Shown one piece after another: positions 8,112 to 16,878 of a stretch of 64,000 nt of DNA. The notes under the pieces are model-generated. The model was not told the DNA's origin. It worked only from the letters and a program-made list of their open reading frames with translations, and made no database searches. Each line of letters begins with the position of its first letter. The stretch's first letter is position 1. The position numbers and the translations under genes are program-made. Location: positions 1,972,781-2,036,780 of the forward strand of contig NZ_KE386941.1 of the NCBI RefSeq assembly GCF_000429705.1, written 5' to 3'. The DNA comes from Alteribacter aurantiacus DSM 18675 (lineage in GTDB: Bacteria > Bacillota > Bacilli > Bacillales > Salisediminibacteriaceae).

Positions 8112-9191
8112 TTATCCAACCAAACGGGTACAAAGATAAAGCAACAAGAGATCTTCGACTTTCTTCCAACTGCAACCGGTCTGCTCTTCCACTTTTTTCA
8201 ATCTGTAATGAAGGGTATTAATATGAATGTGCAGAGAATGGGCCGTTTGCTTTAATGAAAGATTGTTTTCAAAAAGAGCCTCAAGCGTTTCAGTGAGTGC
8301 CGGCTCAGCTGCGAGCACAGAAACAACCTTTTCTTTTAGATGTCCTTTTGTTTCTTCAGACAAATCATGCAACACAAGAGACAATGTCAGCTCATCATAA
8401 AATTGAACCGATCCCACATCACAACTCTCTACAGCAGCCGTCGCTTCTGAATAGGCTTTTTGGATCTCACCTGGGGTTGACATCTCTTTACTGACTCCTA
8501 CTCTCCTTATCGTAATATCGTAAAAGCGAAAGTGATCGGTCAAGTTCTTGATCGCTTGTCTAATCAAATCCTTTTGCCTGCCTCGTTCTTCTAAAAGAAC
8601 CAAGTACTTGGACGATCCCCATCTGCACAGCACATCACCGTTTTCCAGGTTAGGAGGATAAGGTGGGTCCAACTCATCAGAGCCCTCGGCTTCAAGCAAC
8701 ACACAATAGCGAGGAATCTCTATATCAACGCCTAGTAGCTCTCCTCGATTGGATAGCTCTTTTGTGACGTGGTTCGCTTGGAGCCAATCGTGTACAAATA
8801 GCTCTGTCCCCCTCCAGTTCGCGTTGGACACATCAGACGTATACACTTGATGAACGATGAGCTCTGTCATTCGTTGAATCAACTCGGCGTAGCCCCCGAC
8901 TTCCGATTCGGGTCCCGTAATTCCAATTACTCCGATCACGCGTTTTCGAAACCGGATCGGTAACGTAATCCCGGCTCGAACATGTTGAAACTTCCCTGCT
9001 TGGTGTGTTGAGATTACTCTTTTTTGGCCGCTCATGAGTACCTCTTTCGCCACTTCATGGGTCGCCCCTACACGCGTGTCATCGGTAGCCGCAATAATGA
9101 TCCCCTTTTCGTCCATGACTACAATTTCCTCATTCAACACCTGAGACACATCGTCTACTACTTTTTCTGCAAGTAATGACAATAGCTTCAT
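8112..9191 (-). CDS. CdaR-family (sugar-diacid type) transcriptional regulator, YsfB-like
   Basis: Regulator of 359 residues. The N-terminal half is the CdaR-type sensing domain (LLSLLAEKVVDDVSQVLNEE start, then a GAF-like region around VIGVIGITGPE). The C-terminus is a PucR/CdaR helix-turn-helix (NNLSLKQTAHSLHIHINTL followed by HYRLKKVEEQTG). It is encoded immediately upstream of glcD-glcF in the same direction, as ysfB-ysfC-ysfD in B. subtilis, so it probably senses glycolate or a related acid and activates these genes. The start has GAGGAGAAG upstream. A hairpin separates it from glcD. Confidence 0.88.
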   Translation of the reverse strand: MKLLSLLAEKVVDDVSQVLNEEIVVMDEKGIIIAATDDTRVGATHEVAKEVLMSGQKRVISTHQAGKFQHVRAGITLPIRFRKRVIGVIGITGPESEVGGYAELIQRMTELIVHQVYTSDVSNANWRGTELFVHDWLQANHVTKELSNRGELLGVDIEIPRYCVLLEAEGSDELDPPYPPNLENGDVLCRWGSSKYLVLLEERGRQKDLIRQAIKNLTDHFRFYDITIRRVGVSKEMSTPGEIQKAYSEATAAVESCDVGSVQFYDELTLSLVLHDLSEETKGHLKEKVVSVLAAEPALTETLEALFENNLSLKQTAHSLHIHINTLHYRLKKVEEQTGCSWKKVEDLLLLYLCTRLVG

Positions 9192-9289
9192 CTTCTCCTC
9201 CTCACGACCTAGTCTATACCGCTATTTTACCATAATGTGAGAAGGTGGAGGTGAGAGTGCCGTGGGCATTGGATCCCCTTCTCTCCTCC

Positions 9290-9328
9290 AAAAAAGAGCT
9301 GCCTCGGACATGACATCCAAGACAGCTC
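9290..9328 (-). terminator. Terminator of the amino-acid ABC transporter operon
   Basis: Imperfect stem GAGCTGtCTtGG/CCgAGgCAGCTC with a 9-nt loop, followed on the minus strand by TTTTTT. It begins 7 nt after the ATPase gene. Confidence 0.9.
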
Positions 9329-9334
9329 ATCCTA

Positions 9335-10066
9335 TTATAGTACTTTGCTTAAAAATTCTTGCGTTCGCTTTTCTTTTGGATTGGCGAAAAAGTCCTTGGA
9401 GTCACCTGTTTCCACGATTCGTCCGTCGTGCATGTAAACCGTACGATCGGCGACTTCACGAGCAAACCCCATTTCATGGGTAACCACAATCATTGTCATA
9501 CCTTCTCGTGCCAACTGCTTCATTGTTTCAAGTACTTCTCCTACAAGCTCTGGGTCGAGTGCGGAAGTTGGCTCATCAAAGAGCATAATGTCTGGCTTCA
9601 TTGCAAGAGCGCGGGCAATGGCCACACGTTGCTTTTGTCCACCCGAAAGCTTACCAGGATAAACATTGTACTTGTCTCCAAGGCCTACTTTATCGAGAAG
9701 CTTCTTTCCATCCTCTTCCGCTTGTTTTCTATCGATCTTCCTCACCATAATCGGCGCTTCCGTTACGTTTTGAAGAACGGTCTTGTGAGGGAACAAGTTG
9801 AAATGCTGGAACACCATTCCCACCTTCTGCCTTACTTCGTTAATGTTATGGGTTTTAAGCTCAATCGTATCTCCAGCAAAAATGACTTTCCCATCATCTT
9901 TTACTTCAAGGAAGTTCAGGCAACGAAGTAACGTACTTTTCCCAGAGCCACTAGCTCCAATCAAGCAAACCACTTCGTTTTCATAGACTTCCAAATCAAT
10001 ATCTTTTAACACATGTAAATCCCCGAATGATTTATTTAATTTTTCAACGCGAATCATTTCCGACAT
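9335..10066 (-). CDS. Polar amino-acid ABC transporter, ATP-binding protein (GlnQ family)
   Basis: Cytoplasmic ATPase of a polar amino-acid importer, 243 residues. It has Walker A (GASGSGKST), Q-loop region, ABC signature (LSGGQKQRVAIARAL), Walker B (IMLFDEP) and switch His (VVTHEMGFA). It is the last gene of a three-gene operon with permease and binding protein. The start is preceded by GGAGG. Substrate specificity (glutamine, glutamate, cystine, arginine or other) cannot be told from the ATPase. Confidence 0.95.
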   Translation of the reverse strand: MSEMIRVEKLNKSFGDLHVLKDIDLEVYENEVVCLIGASGSGKSTLLRCLNFLEVKDDGKVIFAGDTIELKTHNINEVRQKVGMVFQHFNLFPHKTVLQNVTEAPIMVRKIDRKQAEEDGKKLLDKVGLGDKYNVYPGKLSGGQKQRVAIARALAMKPDIMLFDEPTSALDPELVGEVLETMKQLAREGMTMIVVTHEMGFAREVADRTVYMHDGRIVETGDSKDFFANPKEKRTQEFLSKVL

Positions 10067-10081
10067 GTAAAAAACCTCCTT

Positions 10082-10759
10082 CTACCGATCACTAGCTGCC
10101 ATACGATGTTCGATTTTGTTTACAATCCAAGTGAGAATCATAACAAGGACCAAGTAGTATACAGCAACGATCATGTACGTTTCCATTGTGTTAAACGTCC
10201 CTGCGGCAATTCCTTGTGCCCGCCTAAATAGCTCAGCTACCCCTACAAAGGCAGCAAGGGATGAATCTTTTAAAGCAATGATAAACTGGTTGCCAAGAGG
10301 AGGTACAGCTCGTCTCATCGCTTGAGGCAAAATGATTCGCCTCATCGTAAGATTTTTTGTCATTCCAAGAGACCGCCCAGCTTCCATCTGTCCTTTTTCG
10401 ATGGACTGAATGGAGCCTCGGAAGATTTCCGCAATGTATGCGGAGTTATGTATCGCCAGTGCCAACGAAACAGCCCAGAACGGGGACAGTTGAACGATGT
10501 TCGTCAAACCAAAGTAAAAAATGAAAATCTGCACAATTAACGGGGTACCTCGAATTATCGTGATATAAATATCAGCAATGACCTTCAAAAACGGGTTTGA
10601 TAGTTTGACTAAGGCAATAAACATGCCGATGACAGTTCCGATAATCACAGCGGCAACAGAGATTCTTACAGTAAGCCATGCTGCTTCCAAAAAAATCGGA
10701 TATGTTCGAATGAGTTCAGAAAAAAACGTATCTAGACTAAATACATTACCTGCGATCAT
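10082..10759 (-). CDS. Polar amino-acid ABC transporter permease (HisM/GlnP family)
   Basis: Membrane permease of 225 residues with about five transmembrane segments. The coupling EAA loop is GAGxxLGM-like (EAGRSLGMTKNLTMRRIILP), and IRGTPLIVQIFIFYFG is the classic sequence of His/Glu/Gln/Arg permeases. I start it at 10759 because GAGGTGG lies upstream; an upstream start would add 17 unlike residues. A strong hairpin lies between it and the binding-protein gene. Confidence 0.93.
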   Translation of the reverse strand: MIAGNVFSLDTFFSELIRTYPIFLEAAWLTVRISVAAVIIGTVIGMFIALVKLSNPFLKVIADIYITIIRGTPLIVQIFIFYFGLTNIVQLSPFWAVSLALAIHNSAYIAEIFRGSIQSIEKGQMEAGRSLGMTKNLTMRRIILPQAMRRAVPPLGNQFIIALKDSSLAAFVGVAELFRRAQGIAAGTFNTMETYMIVAVYYLVLVMILTWIVNKIEHRMAASDR

Positions 10760-10785
10760 CACTTCCACCTCACTGTTATAAGATT

Positions 10786-10817
10786 GGAAAATGTGCACGA
10801 TAACGTGCACATTTTCC
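10786..10817. other. Perfect 14-bp stem-loop between binding-protein and permease genes
   Basis: GGAAAATGTGCACG and CGTGCACATTTTCC enclose a 4-nt loop (ATAA). No clear T-run follows on the minus strand. It is well placed to protect the 3' end of the binding-protein message and so raise binding protein over permease; partial termination is also possible. Confidence 0.8.
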
Positions 10818-10825
10818 CGACTGTA

Positions 10826-11659
10826 TTAATTTTCACCGATGTTTTCGTCAAAGTAACGCTGGTTAATTTCCTCGTACTTTCCACTCTCGTGGATCGCTTC
10901 CAATGCTTCGTTGATCGCATCCAGGAGATCTTCTTCATCTTGACGAATAGCTACAGCCATTTGTTCTTCATCGATCAAATCGCCTCGCAATTCAAGGTCA
11001 AGGCCTTGATCTTCAATGTTAATGAGTCCTACAAGACGGTCCGTTACAACCGCATCATGGCGACCTTGAGATAAGGTTTGAAGAGCAACAACATCAGAAT
11101 CATAAGTCACAATATCCGTTGTGTAATCTTGAATCATCGTGTGGTACGTTGTTCCTTCTGCAACAGCTACTTCCGTATTTTCATCGATATCCTCAAGTCC
11201 TTGGATATCACTGTCTGAACGGGTATATACTTGTGCCCCTGAGTAATAATACGGATCAGAAAAATCAACGTTCTCTTGTCTCTCTTCCGTTATTCCCATG
11301 CTTCCGATAATGGCATCATAGCGATTATCTTGAAGTCCGAGGATAATAGAGTTCCAAGAGATTTGATACGGTTCACCTTCAAGACCCATCTCCTCGGCAA
11401 TGGCCATTCCGATGTCTACGTCAAATCCTACTAAATCTCCGTTTTCATCGATATAACTAAATGGACGATACTCTCCGGATAAAGCAAAAACGAACTTTCC
11501 GTCTTCCAACGTGAGGTCGTCATAACTTTCTCCTGCATCCCCGTTATCGGATCCCCCTTCTTCCCCTGTTACTTCTTCATCTCCATCGCCACAGCCGGCT
11601 AATACAACAGTGGCTGCCAAAGTAATCGGCACAAACCCTCTTTTAAGTATTTTTTTCAT
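10826..11659 (-). CDS. Amino-acid ABC transporter substrate-binding lipoprotein
   Basis: Extracellular solute-binding protein of family 3 (SBP_bac_3), 277 residues. A lipoprotein signal peptide ends in the lipobox LAGC with Cys at residue 22, followed by a very acidic Asp/Glu/Gly linker. The mature domain has the family motifs YRPFSYIDENGDLVGFDVDI, IIGSMGITEERQENVDFSDPY split by the usual spacing, and GRHDAVVTDRL. It is the first gene of the operon, as expected for a component made in excess. The acidity is in line with a salt-adapted host. Ligand not determined. Confidence 0.93.
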   Translation of the reverse strand: MKKILKRGFVPITLAATVVLAGCGDGDEEVTGEEGGSDNGDAGESYDDLTLEDGKFVFALSGEYRPFSYIDENGDLVGFDVDIGMAIAEEMGLEGEPYQISWNSIILGLQDNRYDAIIGSMGITEERQENVDFSDPYYYSGAQVYTRSDSDIQGLEDIDENTEVAVAEGTTYHTMIQDYTTDIVTYDSDVVALQTLSQGRHDAVVTDRLVGLINIEDQGLDLELRGDLIDEEQMAVAIRQDEEDLLDAINEALEAIHESGKYEEINQRYFDENIGEN

Positions 11660-11751
11660 CGTAATGATTCTCCCCTTTATTATGTTTTCCTCCAGTTGGA
11701 GGGTTGATCACCAAACATTAGAAATGTTACGACTTTTCCGAGTGTAGTAAG

Positions 11752-11781
11752 ATCATAGCAAATAACCCTCAACTCTCACAA
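11752..11781 (-). promoter_or_regulatory. Candidate promoter of the amino-acid ABC operon
   Basis: Minus strand TTGTGA, 18-bp spacer, TATGAT, about 93 bp before the binding-protein ATG. A short palindrome CCTCCA/TGGAGG lies between it and the gene. Confidence 0.45.
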
Positions 11782-12430
11782 AATGGATAAGATTCCATCC
11801 TAAGTTAAAAACACTCCAATCTTCCACTTGGCTCTCGAATTATGTACAACTCGTTATATTTCCTCGTCAATCCTCTTCTTTTCTCTAAAACAAACGCTCT
11901 CTATGAAGAAAAAGACAAAATGAATGACAACTTCCTTTTCCCTAAAGTTGGAGTTTTGAAACGTCAATGTAACAGGATCGAAAAGGAGTTGAGGTTTAGA
12001 TCGGGCGTGTAAATGGACGAACTTATTTTCCACTAGGCTAACAAAAACAAATTTCCTATCTTTAAAGTAATCCCCACCCTACAACAGAGTGTCTTATATC
12101 CTTTTTTAACACTTTTTCCAATTCTCTTCTTATCAAAGATGACAACTTTAAAATTAAGTTTTTCGTGTTTTTACTTTTAGTAATAACGATCATATAGTTA
12201 CTTTCTAATACATTTTTCTGGAGATGAATAATTGTTATTTACTAGAATATTATTGTTGATCACACATAGTGGTTGTTCTTTCGATGTGAGCGAATATAGC
12301 GAAGATGATAGAGCTTTTAAAATTGTATTCGAACTGATTAAAAAACTGTAGCTCCTATAAAATCAGCTGATCTTCATGGCATATTTTTAGTATAAGAGAA
12401 GTTGAAAGCAGTAGTGCCCAAGACAACTGT
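11782..12430. other. AT-rich intergenic stretch without a recognisable gene
   Basis: About 650 bp between the promoter region of the ABC operon and a repeat. I see no gene with recognisable similarity. A 39-codon plus-strand frame from a TTG at 12232 to 12351, with GGAG 8 nt upstream, ends in SEYSEDDRAFKIVFELIKKL; it is not supported by anything else. Confidence 0.5.
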
Positions 12431-12573
12431 GGCAGTGACGAGCGTTTGCATCGTGAGTTTTCTGCGAGTTGCTTCGACGCAGATCACTACGAAGCATTAC
12501 TTGCAGAGGAAGAAGCAGGGTGTTTCTACCGGCTTGCAAGCACCGCCACGGAAAGCGAAGGGCACGTATGCTT
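12431..12573 (+). repeat. Intergenic repeat copy A, with 83-bp module
   Basis: Contains the module GACGAGCGTTTGCATCG...GAGGAAGAAGCAGG (12437-12519), also found twice at 50526-50717. It is followed by CACCGCCACGGAAAGCGAAG, related to the end of the copies at 16111 and 50511. The module can form a stem CTGCG/CGCAG. It lies downstream of the MMPL gene. Confidence 0.65.
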
Positions 12574-12645
12574 CAACCATATATCAAATGATAAAAAGAA
12601 TAATCACCCAAGAAACACTAGATAAAACAGCCGAGTGCATAACAT

Positions 12646-15459
12646 TTATTTGGAAACCGGTCTCTTAGCCGGCCACCAGTTCTTTTCCCCAAAAATCACA
12701 ATCATCACAGGGATAAAAAGAGGCAGCATGATAACCGCGTATAATAATAACCCCGTTAAAACAAGAGTACCGATTTGCATAAGCGATAGAACACCTGATG
12801 GCATCATGGCACCAAACGTTCCCGCAAGAATAACCGCTGCCGATAGAACGACCGTGCCAATTTGCTCCATCGAATAAAGAATCGTTTCTTTTAAATCAAC
12901 GTTATTTTTAATGTCTTCTTGAAAGCGCGCCATCAAAAAGATCGAGTAATCCACACCTAAAGCCATGAGCATGATAAATCCAAAGAACGGCACTGCCCAT
13001 GTGATTCCGTTGTACCCTAACAAAGTAACGAAAACAAATTCCGTAAATGAAATGGACAACAGATACGTGAGAACGAGAGAAGCCAAGATGTATAACGGCA
13101 TCACCAGTGACCTTAACAGTACGACTAAAACGATAAAGATTCCAATCAGCATAATCGTTGCTGTTCTAAGAAAGTCCTCATTGGAAATAGACTGCAAATC
13201 CCGGTTCACACTGGACAAGCCGGCCACTGCAATAGGCTGATCCTCTAACGGTGTCCCTTTTAAAGCCAATCGAGTACGCTCTTCAATTACGTCAATCGTA
13301 TCCATAGCCTCATTGCTGTATGGATTCATTGAGAAAATCACATCAATTGTTGTGACCAGTCGGTTTGGGGTCAAATACGTATCCCACACACTTTCGAAAT
13401 CTTCGCTCGTCAATGCTTCTTCTGGGATAAAAAATCCTTCCAACGGGTTTTGAGGCTGAGCAGCAATCTCTATGAGAATCTCTTCGATTTCAGAGAGACC
13501 ATCCTGGATGTCTGATAACCCGTCACTGATTTCATATAATCCATCAGCAATGTCCTCAAACCCTTCTCCAATCTCCGCGAACGCTTCTGTTACTTCTCTT
13601 TGTCCTTGAGAAATGGCATTCGCACCACTTGCAAGCTCACCTGCTCCTGAGCCAAGTTGCCCTTGAGCAATGGCTAACTCCTCAAGTCCACCTGACAATT
13701 CAGCAAGGCCGGATTCAAGTTCAGTGAGACCTCCTACTAGAGGGGTGAATTGGGCTCCTATTTCAGGAGGGAGAGCATCCGTTGCACTAAACAACTCATT
13801 TCGAATCTGTCCTACACCGGCTTCTAGCTCTTCAGCACCCTGCAAGGTTGAGCGAGTCCCCTCTTCCGTTTCAGTCAAACCGGCTTCAAGTTCTCTCGCT
13901 CCTGCTCCCAGTTCTTCGGTCCCGGCTTCCAACTGCTCCAATTCAACAGTGTCCCCTTCTCCTTCTCTTACTTCTTCAACAAGCGTATCAATGGCCTCTT
14001 GAATCTCCTCAAGCCCTTCAATCGTTTCACCCAATCCATCCCCTAACTCTTCCGCAATCGTCGGGATGCGAAACTCATCAATCACGTCTCCATTCGGCTG
14101 AGTCGCACTTCTCACTTCTTTGACTCCATCGATTTTTTCAAGCTCACGAGTGACTACTTCCACGTACGGCAACCATTCAGAATCACTCCAAGGCTCATCC
14201 TGAACGAGAGTCACCGTAGCAGGAAACATATCTCCCTCTCCGAACTTTTCTTCAATAATTTGAAACGCTTCGACCGATTCAAACTCATCCCCGATTTCAT
14301 CGAGCGAGTTAAAAGATGTGGCATTGTCAAAAGAGAGAATCGCCGGAACGATCAGAAGCGCTAAAAGCACTAGCGTCCACCCTGGTCTGAAAATCGCGAA
14401 TCGCCCAATCGCTCCCCACATCCGGCTTGGTTTAGGCTTCATTCCAGCCTTAGATGGCCAATAAAGCTTTTCGCCGAGGGTCAGCATCGCAAGGGGCACC
14501 CACACCCATATCGCTCCAACAAGAACGATAATCCCAATGCTCACACCCATAGCAGATCGATATAAATCAAACCCTGCAAAACCGATCGCAAAAAAACCAA
14601 TAAAGCCGGTCAAGGCACTGGAAAATACCGTCGGCCCCACTGCTTTAAACGTCCGTTTCATTGCTATAAAACGATTTCCTTCTGCTTCAATCAGTTCAAC
14701 TTTAAACCTGTTCAATAAAAGAATGCAGTAATCCGTCCCAATCCCGAACAAGACCGCCACAATAAAGATTTGAGTAAAATTTGATACAGGAAAATCAAAC
14801 ACGTCAATGAGGTACGATACAATGCCAACACTCACCACGTAAGACGCCCCTACCGTAACAAGAGGCACAAGCGGCGCTGCCAAGGAACGAAAAACCAACA
14901 GTAAGATAATGAGAACGAAAATAACCGTAATCACTTCTGTCGTCGCAAGACCCTCCTCAGAGCTGATAATCACATCATCCTCGATCACAGAGGACCCGGA
15001 AATTAACGTATCGACTCCCTCTGCTTCAAACGCACGTTCCAACTCGTCTCGAACCAGAGGCACATCACTAAAGCTCATATCCATCTGCACAAAAGAGAGA
15101 ACGGTCGTACCGTCCTCACTTAAAAGCAACTCTTCAGACTCCTCAGAATCAAAGGGAGTAACCACTTCATTAACAGCGATACCTCCAATATGAGAGCCAA
15201 TTCCCCCTAGAGTGCTTTCAATCTCAGATAACTGTTCATCTGACAAAGGTGTTTCGTCTTCATAGACGACAAGCACCGTTTCCCCAGCGGCACCCTCATT
15301 TTCTTTCATGAGTTGATCAGCCGCTTGAGAAGGATACTCTTCCGGGATCGAAGCTTGCCCCCGCTCACGTACTAACTCATCCATGTTCGGTGCTTGTAAA
15401 AATAAAAAAACAGCAATCACAATCCATAAAACGGGCATGGTATAGATGAGTTTTTTCAT
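12646..15459 (-). CDS. MMPL/RND-family membrane transporter (YdgH-like)
   Basis: Large exporter of 937 residues. It has an N-terminal membrane segment, an extracytoplasmic domain, a first block of membrane helices with GTDYCILLLNRF, then a long helical loop (about 480-690) full of Leu/Gly/Ala heptad-like repeats such as LEAG and LSGGLEEL, and a second block of helices with GVDYSIFLMARF. These twin motifs mark the MMPL family; the Leu-rich loop resembles that of YdgH/YhgE-type proteins. Start at 15459 has AGGAG upstream, 4 nt after the MarR stop. The MarR-exporter pair matches ydgG-ydgH of B. subtilis, so it probably exports a toxic or lipophilic compound; the substrate is unknown. Confidence 0.9.
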   Translation of the reverse strand: MKKLIYTMPVLWIVIAVFLFLQAPNMDELVRERGQASIPEEYPSQAADQLMKENEGAAGETVLVVYEDETPLSDEQLSEIESTLGGIGSHIGGIAVNEVVTPFDSEESEELLLSEDGTTVLSFVQMDMSFSDVPLVRDELERAFEAEGVDTLISGSSVIEDDVIISSEEGLATTEVITVIFVLIILLLVFRSLAAPLVPLVTVGASYVVSVGIVSYLIDVFDFPVSNFTQIFIVAVLFGIGTDYCILLLNRFKVELIEAEGNRFIAMKRTFKAVGPTVFSSALTGFIGFFAIGFAGFDLYRSAMGVSIGIIVLVGAIWVWVPLAMLTLGEKLYWPSKAGMKPKPSRMWGAIGRFAIFRPGWTLVLLALLIVPAILSFDNATSFNSLDEIGDEFESVEAFQIIEEKFGEGDMFPATVTLVQDEPWSDSEWLPYVEVVTRELEKIDGVKEVRSATQPNGDVIDEFRIPTIAEELGDGLGETIEGLEEIQEAIDTLVEEVREGEGDTVELEQLEAGTEELGAGARELEAGLTETEEGTRSTLQGAEELEAGVGQIRNELFSATDALPPEIGAQFTPLVGGLTELESGLAELSGGLEELAIAQGQLGSGAGELASGANAISQGQREVTEAFAEIGEGFEDIADGLYEISDGLSDIQDGLSEIEEILIEIAAQPQNPLEGFFIPEEALTSEDFESVWDTYLTPNRLVTTIDVIFSMNPYSNEAMDTIDVIEERTRLALKGTPLEDQPIAVAGLSSVNRDLQSISNEDFLRTATIMLIGIFIVLVVLLRSLVMPLYILASLVLTYLLSISFTEFVFVTLLGYNGITWAVPFFGFIMLMALGVDYSIFLMARFQEDIKNNVDLKETILYSMEQIGTVVLSAAVILAGTFGAMMPSGVLSLMQIGTLVLTGLLLYAVIMLPLFIPVMIVIFGEKNWWPAKRPVSK

Positions 15460-15463
15460 TAAG

Positions 15464-15916
15464 TTACTCCTCTCCACTTTGCATCAACGTGTTGATCTTT
15501 TCGTACACATTCAAAAAAACCTCGACTTCTCCTGGCTCGAGGTGTTCCAAATAAGATGATATAAAGGCGGTCATCTCTTCTTCCGACCTCCTATAAACCT
15601 CTGCACCCTCTCTCGTAAGGGACAGATACCATACCCGGCGATCTGATTGATCTTGCTCTCGTTGGACCAGACCTTTTTTAACAAGACGATCCGCTTTAAG
15701 GGTAACGGCACTTTTATGTACACCAGTTAATGCAGCCACGTCCTTCGGTTGAAGAGGTCCTCTAAGGGCCAGCTGACGTAAAATACCAAACTGCTCTATG
15801 GACATAGGCGTCATGATTTTCTCTGCCATTAACGATTCAATTCGCTTGGTGGAAAATAAATACACCTCTTCGTATTGCTGGACCAACCTTCTTAATTGCT
15901 CTTGATTTAGTTTCAT
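15464..15916 (-). CDS. MarR-family transcriptional regulator (YdgG-like)
   Basis: Winged-helix regulator of 150 residues. The DNA-binding part covers ALRGPLQPKDVAALTGVHKS, the recognition helix AVTLKADRLVKKGLV and the wing REQDQSDRRVWYLSLT. It is translated immediately before the exporter gene (4-nt gap), so it very likely represses its own operon and is released by a ligand that the exporter removes. The ligand is unknown. Confidence 0.92.
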   Translation of the reverse strand: MKLNQEQLRRLVQQYEEVYLFSTKRIESLMAEKIMTPMSIEQFGILRQLALRGPLQPKDVAALTGVHKSAVTLKADRLVKKGLVQREQDQSDRRVWYLSLTREGAEVYRRSEEEMTAFISSYLEHLEPGEVEVFLNVYEKINTLMQSGEE

Positions 15917-16038
15917 GTGTGAACTCCTTTATGCTTTAAAAAGCCTGAGATCCAGCGACGAATCCCATCGGCCTATTCTATTCAATCTTAATTTGTTTAT
16001 ACCCTAAACTATTGATAAAGTAAACAATAATAATCCGC

Positions 16039-16074
16039 ATAAAAAAGAAGCCCTTCAAATTTGAAGAGCTTCTT
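16039..16074 (-). terminator. Terminator downstream of engB
   Basis: Stem AAGAAGC/GCTTCTT continued by CTTC/GAAG around AAATTT, followed on the minus strand by TTTTTTATG. It lies 217 bp after the engB stop, beyond a repeat, and is the first strong terminator for the lonA-engB transcript. Confidence 0.75.
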
Positions 16075-16110
16075 ATGTTTAGTTAAAGTGAATTACTTTA
16101 ATATATCAGG

Positions 16111-16215
16111 CTCCGCTTCACACAATCCGCTCCCTTTCCGCGGCGGTGCCGGCAAGCCTCCTCGGGCTACGCCCTGGGGTCTCCCCTGGCTCCCACAGCC
16201 GCAGGAGTGTCGCTT
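16111..16215 (-). repeat. GC-rich intergenic repeat, copy B (core without the 83-bp module)
   Basis: Read on the minus strand it shares with the copy at 50511 the blocks ACTCC-GC, GAAGACCCC-like, GAGGCT and CCGCGGAAAG, ending in GAAGCGGA versus TAGCGGAA. This type of block is, to my recollection, common in Bacillaceae intergenic DNA. It is inserted between engB and its terminator. Confidence 0.6.
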
Positions 16216-16290
16216 CTAGCGTTCAGCTACGCAAAACAAAAGGACACGGCACTTCACATTAATTAAAATACTGACTATACGTATAGTCTT

Positions 16291-16878
16291 TTAGTTAAAT
16301 AACGTTTCGCTAATTTCTCGCCATGCTTTGTCTTTTCCAAGACCAGTTTCAGCCGAGAACAAGACGAGGGGATCGTTAGGATCCACACCAAGTTCTCGTT
16401 TAATCATGGCTAGCTGTTTTTGCTGCTTCCCTTTTGGTATCTTGTCTGCCTTCGTAGCGACGACAATGATTTTCATACCAAAATGCTTAAGCCATTCATA
16501 CATCATGCAATCATCTGCAGATGGCTTGTGACGAACATCAACGAGCTGTACAACGCCTTTAAGTTGATCGCGCTCTTGGAAGTACGTCTCCATGAGGCGG
16601 CCCCAAGCATCCCGTTCTGACTTGGATACTTTGGCGTAACCATATCCCGGTACGTCCACAAAGTGGAAGCGCTCATTGATTCTGTAAAAGTTCAGCGTCT
16701 GTGTTTTACCCGGACGCTGAGACGTTCTAGCTAAAGCTTTACGCCCAATAATTTTATTTACAAACGATGATTTCCCTACGTTTGAGCGACCCGAAAGGGC
16801 CACTTCCGGAAATGGACCCGGTGGAAACTGGTCCGCTCTCCCTGCACTAATGATTAATTCTGCTTCTGTTACTTTCAT
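16291..16878 (-). CDS. engB: Ribosome biogenesis GTPase EngB (YsxC/YihA)
   Basis: TrmE-Era-EngA-EngB-family GTPase of 195 residues that acts in late assembly of the 50S ribosomal subunit. G-motifs are in order: GRSNVGKS (G1), RPGKTQTLNF (G2), DVPGYGYAK (G3), ATKADKI (G4) and SAETG (G5). The ATG overlaps the lonA stop (ATGA), the same lonA-ysxC coupling as in B. subtilis. In this family it is often essential. Confidence 0.96.
   Translation of the reverse strand: MKVTEAELIISAGRADQFPPGPFPEVALSGRSNVGKSSFVNKIIGRKALARTSQRPGKTQTLNFYRINERFHFVDVPGYGYAKVSKSERDAWGRLMETYFQERDQLKGVVQLVDVRHKPSADDCMMYEWLKHFGMKIIVVATKADKIPKGKQQKQLAMIKRELGVDPNDPLVLFSAETGLGKDKAWREISETLFN

Noticed and set aside
9359..9931. 190-codon plus-strand open frame
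   Set aside because: Antisense to the ABC transporter ATPase with all motifs intact on the other strand.
12232..12351. 39-codon open frame with TTG start
   Set aside because: A ribosome site is possible, but there is no recognised family, terminator or neighbour to support it.
12402..12668. 88-codon plus-strand open frame
   Set aside because: It runs through the repeat at 12431-12573, has no good ribosome site and shares its peptide only with the frame over the repeat at 50.5 kb.
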